7,294 nucleotides of DNA from an uncultured bacterium (GTDB taxonomy: Bacteria > Verrucomicrobiota > Kiritimatiellia > UBA8416 > CALETX01): assembly GCA_937920455.1 (NCBI GenBank), contig CALETX010000137.1, forward strand, positions 1 through 7,294, given 5' to 3'. Both the position numbers and the translations under genes were made by a program. Of this stretch, positions 1 through 6,484 are shown one piece after another. The notes under the pieces were generated by a model that searched no databases, was not told where the DNA came from, and saw only the letters and a list, made by a program, of their open reading frames with translations. Positions within the stretch are counted from its first letter, which is position 1. The number at the start of each line of letters is the position of its first letter.

Positions 1-143
1 TCTGGACATAGTCTCCTTGGTGGCGTCCTGACCACAGCCGACGATTGTATGTCCGCTGCGCTTCATAAGCGCATCAGTTATCGAAACGCACGCAACGATA
101 TCAGCCTGCAAACCGCCTTATCCTGCTCGCACTGCAGAACCGA

Positions 144-320
144 CTGGAGGGACGGCTTCCACGCCGTCCGTGAATTTTGGAGGGACGCTGTAGCTCCGGC
201 GCTCGCCTGTAGCTCCGGCGCTCTGCCGCCGGAGATTTCCCACCCATTCCTTCCGCCGACAGAGCCGCCTGCGCCAAGGCTTCGGCGAGCCAGGCCGGCG
301 GAACTACAGAGATCCTCCAG
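144..320. repeat. Composite palindromic repeat element (REP/MITE-like) at the kinase break
   Basis: A 177-bp GC-rich block that begins CTGGAGG (144-150) and ends CCTCCAG (314-320), a 7-bp inverted pair. Inside are two copies of TGGAGGGACG (145-154, 178-187), hairpin GGACGGC/GCCGTCC (150-156 with 163-169), a tandem 17-mer, hairpin CTCCGGCG/CGCCGGAG (213-220 with 227-234), a 4-bp CGCC/GGCG pair (272-275, 284-287) and an imperfect pair CCGCCTG/CAGGCCGGCGG (265-271, 291-301). No transposase frame is present. From memory, similar 'GTAGCTCCGGCGCTC' modules occur as dispersed repeats in some PVC-group genomes, but I could not check this. The boundaries are inferred; the right-hand CCTCCAG could be native kinase sequence (codons for LEDL). 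Confidence 0.7.
188..223. repeat. Tandem 17-mer, period 19
   Basis: CTGTAGCTCCGGCGCTC occurs exactly at 188-204 and again at 207-223, separated by GC. The second copy supplies the left arm of the CTCCGGCG hairpin that closes at 234. Slippage-type duplication of one module within the element is the simplest reading. Confidence 0.9.
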
Positions 321-682
321 ACTCTCCGGCTCGCCGCCTCGACCCGTCACCAGGTCCATCGTCAGGTAATACAGTCCGCCTTCCTCCCCCGCATGATGCA
401 CCTGCACTATGTGCGCATGACGCAGGTCCATCATCACCCGCGACTCAATCTTGAACCGCTCGACAAATGTCCCGCCGGTAGCCGCCTTCGGGAGAACCTT
501 CAACGCAATGCGTTTGCGGTTGATCGTGTTCTCCGCCTCGTACACCTCCCCCATCCCGCCGCGACCAAGCGCACGGATAATCCGATACTCCCCCAGCGTA
601 TCACCCGCAGAAAGCGTGTACCGGCCCCTCTATGCTCCACATGCTCCCGCGTGTTGATTATATCCAGCGGATCATATGCCAT
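321..682 (-). pseudogene. Hanks-type Ser/Thr protein kinase, N-terminal remnant (frameshifted and truncated)
   Basis: This is the first third of a bacterial eukaryotic-like kinase. ATG at 680-682 opens MAYDPLDIINTREHVEHRGAGTRF. The reading then has to shift near 605-615 to continue SAGDTLGEYRIIRALGRGG and MGEVYEAEN, the glycine-rich ATP loop. After that come the beta-3 lysine (IALKVL), the helix-C glutamate (FKIESRVMMDLRHAHIV) and the hinge (LYYLTMDLV), up to GEPESLEDL at about position 320. The repeat then begins, and nothing resembling the HRD, DFG or APE motifs follows. In the downstream frame the first TAG upstream is at about 624-626, and no ATG precedes the ATP loop, so a simple later start cannot rescue it. 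The shift lies at TTTCT (607-613), and losing one T from a longer T-run would explain it. The gene cannot make an active kinase as read. How much continued before truncation is unknown. Confidence 0.8.
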
Positions 683-850
683 GGCTGATCAACCTTGCGC
701 CAAACTCTAGCGAAACCGGCAAGTAAATGGCAGGATCCCACGGCGACCAGGCAATTCGAGAGGGTTGCATAAAGGGCGTACGGCTGTGGAATGAGTTCAG
801 GCGCATTCTATTTTAAAGTGTTTTGGGATACATGATGACAACAATCAGCG
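683..850. other. Gap between response regulator and kinase fragment
   Basis: These 168 bases hold no supportable gene. No hairpin followed by a T-run was found in the direction of the preceding operon, so a rho-independent terminator for it is not evident. The stretch nearest the response regulator (about 805-850) is AT-rich compared with the rest of the window and could hold a promoter for the kinase, but no convincing -35/-10 pair was found. Confidence 0.5.
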
Positions 851-1933
851 TTATGTTCTCCTATGCGCAGTTGCATCGGCCTCATACAGCATCCGCCTCA
901 AAGGCGATGCTCCAGCTTCAAGAGGATCGTGATGCCGCAGGACAGCGTCGGTCAACTCCTCCGGCAGACCCCATAGCGCCAGCAAATATCCCCCCGCTTC
1001 CGCATGCGTCCAGCCCAACACGCGTCTTTCTGCTTCAAAACAGTCCAAATCTTCCTCCTTGCACAACTTTATTACGTGTTGATACCGCTCTGGCATGGCC
1101 TCAATGATAGCCAACTTGCCAACGTCATGAAGGAAGGCGGCCAACACAGCGTCCCTCGGGCCAACACCGGCGTCCTGACCTTCCTGCAATCTCGCAACAA
1201 CCACTGAAGACACCTGAAAACTGTGCTGTAGAATGTCGTCTATGCCGAATATTTCGACTGCGCCATCCGGGAAAGGGTGCAGCACTCCGGCCGCATACAT
1301 GCCGGCCGCCTGCGCAGGCCCGACAGAGCTTAACGCGGCGGCTGCGCTCTCAGGAGGCTTTGCATCCGGTCTGACCGCAAAATACGCCATCCTTAAAACC
1401 TCGGCGGTCAGGCCGATATCGCTCATAACCACATCCTGTAGATCCTCGTCGCTAATGCTGTGCTTCTTGACGGCCTTGCCTAACGCCGAGTAGGTCGAGG
1501 GCATGAGAAGCAAGGATTCTATTCCGAGAACGAGATTCCTCAGGCCATCATTGTTCATTTTCTCGCGGAGGGAAAGTTTGCGGCCCACAGCATCCGCTAG
1601 AACAATGGGATCACACGGCTTGGCGAAGAAGCCGTGCGCATGCGAGAGAATTCCGAATACCGATAGGGTCGGCGCAAAGCCCGAAAGAACCAGCCGGACC
1701 ATGCCTGGATACCGGACGGCCGTTGAGTGGAGGAGGTCCAATCCGTCCATGCCCGGCATTCGCAGGTCAGCCACGAGCGCATCAAACGGTACCTGCGCCA
1801 TTGCTATCATCGCCGCGGTTCCATCCTCCACAAAATGGAGTTCCCAATCCTTCGCCTTTGTATGCTTCAAAGTGTTGGCCAGCGTCTCCAGAACGCGCGG
1901 CTCATCATCCGCAAACAATACGCGCCAGCTCAT
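851..1933 (-). CDS. Response regulator with HDOD output domain
   Basis: A 360-residue two-domain signalling protein. Residues 1-120 are a CheY-like receiver: acidic pocket D9-D10-E11, phospho-acceptor D56 in the strand DALVADLRMPGMDG, switch S84 (LVLSG) and K105 (FFAKP), so all residues needed for phosphorylation are present. Residues about 130-345 are an HDOD domain (HD-related output domain), with FLHDVGKLAI (H269, D270), HAEAGGYLLALWGLP (H310 onward) and RHHDP (H334, H335). No GGDEF, HD-GYP signature or DNA-binding domain is visible, so the output is probably protein interaction or an unknown hydrolase activity. HDOD proteins are linked to signal transduction and motility control, but the role here is unknown. 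The start has a good ribosome site, GGCGGAG with a 6-nt spacer (1940-1946), and follows the lipoprotein stop by 21 nt, so it is likely cotranscribed. No cognate histidine kinase is in the window. Confidence 0.9.
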   Translation of the reverse strand: MSWRVLFADDEPRVLETLANTLKHTKAKDWELHFVEDGTAAMIAMAQVPFDALVADLRMPGMDGLDLLHSTAVRYPGMVRLVLSGFAPTLSVFGILSHAHGFFAKPCDPIVLADAVGRKLSLREKMNNDGLRNLVLGIESLLLMPSTYSALGKAVKKHSISDEDLQDVVMSDIGLTAEVLRMAYFAVRPDAKPPESAAAALSSVGPAQAAGMYAAGVLHPFPDGAVEIFGIDDILQHSFQVSSVVVARLQEGQDAGVGPRDAVLAAFLHDVGKLAIIEAMPERYQHVIKLCKEEDLDCFEAERRVLGWTHAEAGGYLLALWGLPEELTDAVLRHHDPLEAGASPLRRMLYEADATAHRRT

Positions 1934-1954
1934 TTCACGCTCCGCCAGAAACGT

Positions 1955-2425
1955 TTACGGCTTCGCTCCGGCCGGGGATTGCTCCCGTAGCATTATCAGC
2001 CGGCGGGCCCCGTCGGACGCAATTGACACCTGCACTGTGCGGCCACCTTTGGCGAAGGCAAGAGCAGCTGTGCCCTCCAGGACGGAACGGCCTTGCTCAG
2101 TCCAGCCAAGCTTCTTCATTTTTTCGACGTACTTATCGGCCAGAGAGTTGCACGACTCTTCGCTCTCAAGCGACATTGAGAACATGCCCTGCTTGCGGGC
2201 GGCAAACCTGGGCTTAACTCCGTCCGGCACATAAATGTCGGATGCCGCTCCGCAGTCCGCCAGGTCAAGATATTTGCCCTGGGGGGCAAGCATTTCAAAC
2301 TCGCCGCCGGAGCGTAACTGGTAGCCCTCCTGCGCTATCTTCCGGACCGCGTCATTCCCTCTGCGGCACCCCGTCGCGACAGCAAGAATGGCAAGACCAG
2401 CAACAAGGAACGCACATCCTTTCAT
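1955..2425 (-). CDS. Small predicted lipoprotein/exported protein, unknown function
   Basis: A 156-residue protein whose function I do not recognise. It starts MKGC, then has a hydrophobic segment (residues 5-17) ending in AVATGC, which reads as a signal peptide with a lipobox-like site and candidate lipidated Cys20. The -3 residue is Ala rather than the usual Leu, so a plain signal peptide is possible. The mature part has two more cysteines (in LADCGAAS and ESCNSL) that could pair. Its layout is a 'DIYVPDGVKP' strand, a segment in which a helix ends KYVEKMKKLGW, then strands with FAKGGRTVQVSI. This resembles small exported proteins that carry a Y-P-x-A ... f-Y ... GW ... K pattern, but that is only a resemblance. 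The start at 2425 is chosen over an in-frame ATG at 2519-2521 because of the perfect Shine-Dalgarno site just ahead and because the longer form would place 32 polar residues before the signal peptide. Confidence 0.75.
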   Translation of the reverse strand: MKGCAFLVAGLAILAVATGCRRGNDAVRKIAQEGYQLRSGGEFEMLAPQGKYLDLADCGAASDIYVPDGVKPRFAARKQGMFSMSLESEESCNSLADKYVEKMKKLGWTEQGRSVLEGTAALAFAKGGRTVQVSIASDGARRLIMLREQSPAGAKP

Positions 2426-2431
2426 CAGGCC

Positions 2432-2438
2432 CCTCCTT
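2432..2438 (-). promoter_or_regulatory. Strong Shine-Dalgarno site deciding the lipoprotein start
   Basis: AAGGAGG on the coding strand, followed by a 6-nt spacer (GGCCTG) and ATG at 2423-2425. It is the best ribosome site in the window. It supports the shorter start and suggests that this gene is translated independently of nudC, which ends 79 nt upstream. Confidence 0.8.
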
Positions 2439-2504
2439 CGTAAACCTGCACCCAGGTTCGTATCATCCTCAGGGACGTCATTGAACAGCCGTCGGCATGG
2501 TTGT

Positions 2505-3350
2505 TCAAGCCGAAACTCCATGCTCTGCCAGATAAGCGCCGATCAGCCTGCGCGAAAGGCTCAATGCGCCGGGAATCGCAGGCATTCTGTCCCAACGGAA
2601 CCAGCCGGCTTCCGCTATCTCGACGGGATCAATGCATATTTCCCCGCCGGCATGCTCCGCCATAAATCCCACCATCAGCGAATGGGGGAATGGCCAGGGC
2701 TGGCTGGCAAACTACGAAAGATTCCTTATCGAGACCCCGACCTCCTCCTTCACTTCGCGTATCGCGGCCTGTTCGAGCGATTCCCCAGGTTCGACAAAAC
2801 CCGCCACAAGACTGAACACGCCCTTGGGCAGCCTGTGAGCCCGCGCCATTAGAATCTCCTCCCCCCTTCTCACAAGGACTATCACCGCAGGCGCTATCCG
2901 CGGGAAAAACAGCATCCTGCATTCCGGGCATTCCCTGGCCCGTTCCGCGCCACGAGTGCGCGTCTCATTCCCGCAGCGTCCGCAGAATCTGTGATCTCGA
3001 TCCCAGTCAATAATCTGAGCGGCACGACCCGCGGCCCAGAACACTTCTTCGTCCAGCAAGCCGTAAACCTCTCTCAGCGGCCGAACAGTAAAACCGTGAG
3101 GTGGGATCAATTTCTTTGGCATTTCTGCGGCAAAACAGTGCTTTTCACCCAACCGCCCGAGGTACAGGCCCTCGCCAGCCTCCAGACCCAACTCCTCCAC
3201 CGAAATAGCCTCAGGCACACGAAGCGGATCGGCACGCAGAAGCAAATCCCTGTCGCGAAAGATAAACCAGTATGCGGGTTGCTGCACCCTTTCCGGCGGC
3301 GAAACTGCCGGTTTGAACGAAGCTTCCCTTTCAAAGAATCCGCCTGTCAC
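2505..3350 (-). pseudogene. nudC: NADH pyrophosphatase NudC, interrupted by one in-frame TAG
   Basis: NudC enzymes hydrolyse NAD(H) to NMN(H) and AMP and also remove NAD caps from RNA. The frame encodes 281 positions including the stop, close to the usual family length. It shows an N-terminal domain, a four-cysteine zinc site (C123, C126, C141, C144), and a complete Nudix box from G184 to V206 with the metal-binding REVKEE at 198-203. Codon 213 (2712-2714) is TAG. The same frame then continues F-A-S-Q-P-W-P-F-P-H-S-L-M, which is the SQPWPFP NudC signature, and runs 68 codons in all to TGA at 2505-2507. E. coli NudC has NLRYVTSQPWPFP here, so the stop sits at the usual Tyr. Termination at TAG would leave 212 residues without the signature and the C-terminal dimer region. 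The start is GTG at 3348-3350, 15 nt after the maturase TGA and in the same frame. It is a nonsense-mutated gene, a sequence error, or a readthrough case. Confidence 0.88.
2712..2714 (-). other. In-frame amber codon inside nudC
   Basis: The plus-strand CTA at these bases reads TAG on the coding strand. The codons either side, AAT CTT TCG before and TTT GCC AGC CAG CCC TGG after, stay in the same frame and remain family-like. This is therefore a substitution (TAT or TAC to TAG), not an indel. Identity with the expected Tyr is inferred from the E. coli protein. Confidence 0.93.
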
Positions 3351-3365
3351 TTTCCACCACCCCTT

Positions 3366-4595
3366 TCAGGCTCGGATACCGCCGCAGCATTTCTTGTATT
3401 TCCTGCCGCTTCCGCATGGACAAGGATCGTTACGGCCCGGCGAAACACCCCAAAATCTGTCCCCCGCAGCCCCCACCGCGCGCTCGCTCATGATCAACTT
3501 CCCCAGCGATTCGAACCGCCCATGCGTATGCGAGTAGAACATCTTCCAGCCTTCACACAGGACGCTCAGACGCGCCGGTTCACGCCCCCGCGTGGCCCTG
3601 TTCTTGACACAATCCCCTGCGCACAACTCCAGCCATGGACAGCATTCACACTCAGGATGGCGCAGACTCTTCCTTTCGCCAAAACGCCTGTACGCATCGC
3701 ATTCCAGAAAATCGGTCCATTCGCCCTCCATGATGTTGCCGAGCCGCAGTTCCGGCTCCACATAAAAATCGCATGGAAAGACATCTCCATTATGTTCAAC
3801 AACCAGATACTGGCGACAATCCCCCGCCATGTGGCAGACGTTTGCTCTCTTGTTCACAATCCTGTCCAGGACCGAATCGAAAAGCCGGACGGAGACGGTC
3901 CTGGTGTCGTTGGCATACCACTCGTCAAAAACCGAGCAAAGAAACTCACCCCATTGTGGCGCCGTCACCGAAAACGGCAGCATTTGTCCTTGCGCGTCAA
4001 ATTCAACACACTCAATGTACTGGTGATAACGAAATCCTTCGTCTCTCAGATACCTGTACACATCTTTGCCATGATTCACGTTGGCGCTGGAGACAAGCGT
4101 GAGTATGTTGAATTCCACATTGTGCCGTTTCAGAATCGAAATACCCCGCATGACGTCCTTGTGAGTGGCGCCTCCTCCGCAGCGCCGTCTGAAAAAATCA
4201 TGTATGGAAGGCGGGCCGTCCAAACTGACACCCAACAGAAACTTGTAGCTGTGGAAATGTTCGGCCATTTCGTCAGTTAAGAGCGTCGCATTGGTCTGCA
4301 AGCCGTTGGAGACCACGGATCCCCCTCTTCCGCAGCGTTCCTGCAACTCGGTGACTTTTCTGAAAAAATCCAGCCCCATGAGCGTCGGCTCCCCGCCCTG
4401 CCACCCGAAGGCGTGCACAGGCTGGTTTGTTGCCATGTACGATGAAATCATGCGCTCCAACACCGCGTTGCTCATGCGAAGCGCACTGCCTCGGTATAGC
4501 GCCTTCTTTTTCAGGTAAAAACAATACGCGCACGCCAGATTGCAGTCGGCCGAGGCAGGTTTCACGAGAAGCGAGAACGATTTCATAAGCTGCAT
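3366..4595 (-). CDS. Anaerobic sulfatase-maturating enzyme (radical SAM/SPASM) with C-terminal SEC-C motif
   Basis: A 409-residue radical-SAM enzyme. Family members oxidise the Cys or Ser of a sulfatase active-site motif to formylglycine without oxygen. The radical-SAM cluster is C18-x3-C22-x2-C25 (CNLACAYC), with GGEPTL at 67-72 and SLDGP at 124-128. The SPASM region for two auxiliary 4Fe-4S clusters supplies C254, C260, C275, C316, C318, C319, C325, C329 and C347. The FPCDFYV segment puts an Asp at 276, which I equate with the catalytic Asp277 described for the Clostridium perfringens enzyme. Residues 386-406 form a SEC-C zinc motif (PGRNDPCPCGSGRKYKKCCG). Codon 1 and codon 4 (ATG at 4584-4586) are both possible starts, and neither has a strong Shine-Dalgarno site. 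The gene begins 18 nt after the kinase stop. No sulfatase lies in the window, so it would act in trans on sulfatases encoded elsewhere; another SPASM peptide-modifying role is the main alternative. Confidence 0.88.
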   Translation of the reverse strand: MQLMKSFSLLVKPASADCNLACAYCFYLKKKALYRGSALRMSNAVLERMISSYMATNQPVHAFGWQGGEPTLMGLDFFRKVTELQERCGRGGSVVSNGLQTNATLLTDEMAEHFHSYKFLLGVSLDGPPSIHDFFRRRCGGGATHKDVMRGISILKRHNVEFNILTLVSSANVNHGKDVYRYLRDEGFRYHQYIECVEFDAQGQMLPFSVTAPQWGEFLCSVFDEWYANDTRTVSVRLFDSVLDRIVNKRANVCHMAGDCRQYLVVEHNGDVFPCDFYVEPELRLGNIMEGEWTDFLECDAYRRFGERKSLRHPECECCPWLELCAGDCVKNRATRGREPARLSVLCEGWKMFYSHTHGRFESLGKLIMSERAVGAAGDRFWGVSPGRNDPCPCGSGRKYKKCCGGIRA

Positions 4596-4613
4596 TCTCG
4601 GCTGCCGGCCCTT

Positions 4614-5582
4614 TCAGACCGAGATCATCCGCATCAGATCTCTGCGTCTGCGGACGATATTCCTCTGACCGACCATGGCTAGTTTATCAGCGCCGAAGTT
4701 TTCAACGCAAAACGAGGCCATCACGCTTCCCCAGACAAGAGCATCCCTGACGGCGCCATCGCTGACCCTCCCAGATGCCGCCAGCGCTCCGATAAACGCT
4801 CCGGCAAATGTATCCCCTGCGCCGGTCGGATCTCGGGGCTTGGTCACTGGATACGCTGGCACCAGAAAAATGCCGCGACGGCTGAAAAGCATCGCCCCAT
4901 GCTCGCCCTTCTTGATCACCAGATGCGAAGGCCCCCATGACAGAAGCAGCTCGGCGCATGCTGAAAGGCTGTGTCTCTCCGCTAACAAACGCGCTTCCTC
5001 ATCGTTCAGCATCAGCGCGTCCACCAGCGAGACAAGCTTCTTTACGAGCCGCCTCTGAGTGTTTATCCACAAATTCATTGTGTCAGCTACGACAAACCGA
5101 GGGCGCCTGACCTGTTCCAGAACGTATACTTGAAGCGCGGGGGAAATATTGCCAAGCAAGATAAACGGAGCAGACGTATATTCCAAAGGCAGTTTCGGAT
5201 TGAAATCCGCGAATACGTTCAGTTCCGTTGCCAGCGTGCGCCGGCTGATCATGTCATTCTCATAAACCCCAGACCATCGAAATGTTCTCCCCGGCTTGGA
5301 CACCAATCCTCTAACATCAATGCCCGATTTCTCAAACAGGGTCATCCAACACGACGGAAAGTCGGCGCCCACCACCCCGACGATGCCGGTCGGCGCGAAG
5401 CGTGAGGATGCCATGGCCGCGTAGGTGAGCGAACCACCAAGCACGTCCCGCCTTGTTTCGAAAGGAGTCTGGATACGGTCCAGCGCAACAGATCCAACAA
5501 CCACAACTTCAGGCCGTCCTTCTCTCTTGCTTCGTCTCCTTCTCATTTTGTCGCGATCCCTCAACAGGGGAAAGAATCTCAT
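4614..5582 (-). CDS. PfkB-family carbohydrate/nucleoside kinase, substrate unknown
   Basis: A 322-residue ribokinase-fold kinase, expected to transfer phosphate from ATP to a sugar or nucleoside hydroxyl in the cytoplasm. It shows the N-terminal strand VVVVGSVALD (26-35), the substrate-side GG motif LGGSLTYAA (48-56), the LNDEEA segment (192-197), and the C-terminal PfkB signature DPTGAGDTFAGAF (251-263) with catalytic base D257 and the anion-hole GAGD. The start ATG overlaps the ricT TGA as ATGA, which suggests coupling. A second ATG at 5544-5546 (codon 13) is possible; the extra 12 residues and the Arg/Lys-rich stretch after them (RRRRSKREGR) are not typical of the fold. The substrate cannot be read from the sequence. 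The nearest look is to the uncharacterised 'sugar kinase' branch rather than to ribokinase or fructokinase, and no sugar transporter or sugar pathway gene is nearby. Confidence 0.85.
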   Translation of the reverse strand: MRFFPLLRDRDKMRRRRSKREGRPEVVVVGSVALDRIQTPFETRRDVLGGSLTYAAMASSRFAPTGIVGVVGADFPSCWMTLFEKSGIDVRGLVSKPGRTFRWSGVYENDMISRRTLATELNVFADFNPKLPLEYTSAPFILLGNISPALQVYVLEQVRRPRFVVADTMNLWINTQRRLVKKLVSLVDALMLNDEEARLLAERHSLSACAELLLSWGPSHLVIKKGEHGAMLFSRRGIFLVPAYPVTKPRDPTGAGDTFAGAFIGALAASGRVSDGAVRDALVWGSVMASFCVENFGADKLAMVGQRNIVRRRRDLMRMISV

Positions 5583-6472
5583 CCCTGGTCATGTTCCAGT
5601 CCTTCGTCTGACGGAAACCAGTCAGCTTCTTCCTCTTCCTTTGTCGTTGTCGCAGCCATACCGGCAGTTACGGCCGCATTCCACTTCACCTCGCCGCGTC
5701 CGAACACCCTCACAGCGCCGTTCTGAAGTTTGACTCGGACCGAGCCGCAAAGAATGCTCTTGTCCATCACAACTCCGGCGCCCTCCGGAGTTTGGACAGG
5801 CGCACCGTCAGCAGGATACTCTTTTTCCATTTCCTCATAGCTGGGCTGTTCGAATCTGAGACAGCACTTCAGCTTGCCGCAGATGCCACTGATGACTGCA
5901 GGATTCGGCGAGACCCTTTGTGTCTTGGCCATCCTCACATTGACCGGGTCAAACCGGCGCAGCCACGCCGCGCAGCAGACCGGTCTGCCACACGGCCCCA
6001 TGCCTCCGACAATTGCTGCCTCGTCCCGTGCGCCGATTGGCTTCATCTCAACAGTAGTGCGCAGTTCTGCTCCCGCTTCCTGAGCTGCCTTGGCGCAGTC
6101 AACCTTCAAATCTGACGTGAAGATCACGTGGAAGGCGTTGCGGTCAAAGCTGTAGCGCGCGCGCACAAGCCTGATCGGCAGTTTGTGTCTGGCCACTGCC
6201 TTCTCAACAGCATCAAGCGCAATTCTGTTTAGAATAGCATTTTCCTTGGCTCGCGCAATGTCCTGAAGAGTGGCCCTTCTGACAACCCGCCAGAGAGATC
6301 CCGCAGCCGCACCAGCGCTCGCCTCTTCAGATTTTGCCACAGTTCCGAGCTCCTGGATGGTCTGGCGCTCAATGACGCATCTGTCTCCGGCGTGCAGCAC
6401 CATATCGGAAGGCGCCGCGCACAAGACAGGCGTGCAATCATCTATCACAACCTTGACAAAATGATCGGCCAA
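5579..6472 (-). CDS. ricT: RicT/YaaT-like PSP1-domain iron-sulfur protein
   Basis: A 297-residue PSP1-family protein. In Bacillus subtilis the homologue RicT (YaaT) forms the Y-complex with RicA and RicF, carries Fe-S clusters and directs RNase Y maturation of mRNAs. What is visible: an N-terminal beta-rich part, a PSP1 core at about 60-145 (including RLVRARYSFDRNAFHVIFTS), then the cysteine pattern CGRPVCC (C161, C166, C167) and CGKLKCC (C198, C203, C204) that marks the family. A KOW-like beta segment with GAGVV and VRVKLQNG follows at about 228-265. The last 20 residues are acidic and probably disordered. The only start that fits is TTG at 6470-6472, preceded by GAGGTG about 8 nt upstream, which overlaps the holB stop codon. 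The holB-ricT pairing is common in bacteria and supports the call. Whether a Y-complex exists here is unknown, since RicA and RicF are not in the window. Confidence 0.88.
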   Translation of the reverse strand: MADHFVKVVIDDCTPVLCAAPSDMVLHAGDRCVIERQTIQELGTVAKSEEASAGAAAGSLWRVVRRATLQDIARAKENAILNRIALDAVEKAVARHKLPIRLVRARYSFDRNAFHVIFTSDLKVDCAKAAQEAGAELRTTVEMKPIGARDEAAIVGGMGPCGRPVCCAAWLRRFDPVNVRMAKTQRVSPNPAVISGICGKLKCCLRFEQPSYEEMEKEYPADGAPVQTPEGAGVVMDKSILCGSVRVKLQNGAVRVFGRGEVKWNAAVTAGMAATTTKEEEEADWFPSDEGLEHDQG

Positions 6473-6484
6473 GGAGTCGTCACC

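Noticed and set aside
144..320. A CRISPR array or a small structured RNA gene.
   Set aside because: The repeats are only two copies, unevenly spaced, with no spacers. The hairpins are short modules typical of dispersed repeats, and no promoter or terminator was seen.
810..841. Possible promoter reading leftwards to the kinase: TTGTCA (836-841) and TAAAAT (810-815).
   Set aside because: The spacer is 20 nt, outside the usual 16-18, and the -10 is a weak match. Not strong enough to annotate.
1503..2234. A 243-codon open frame on the plus strand opposite the response regulator and lipoprotein.
   Set aside because: Low-complexity Ser/Arg/Pro-rich translation with no family features, and fully explained as a shadow of the minus-strand genes.
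2426..2521. Longer start for the lipoprotein at ATG 2519-2521.
   Set aside because: It would overlap the nudC end, add 32 polar residues before the signal peptide, and ignore the perfect Shine-Dalgarno site at 2432-2438.
3345..3371. Maturase and nudC are in the same frame with only TGA and five codons between, suggesting a fused protein with a recoded TGA.
   Set aside because: The maturase ends naturally after the SEC-C motif, nudC has its own GTG start, and TGA is the ordinary stop for three other genes here (holB, ricT and the PfkB kinase).
2991..4280. A 429-codon open frame on the plus strand opposite the maturase and nudC.
   Set aside because: It is antisense to two well-supported genes, has no recognisable motifs, and long antisense frames are expected in GC-rich coding DNA.
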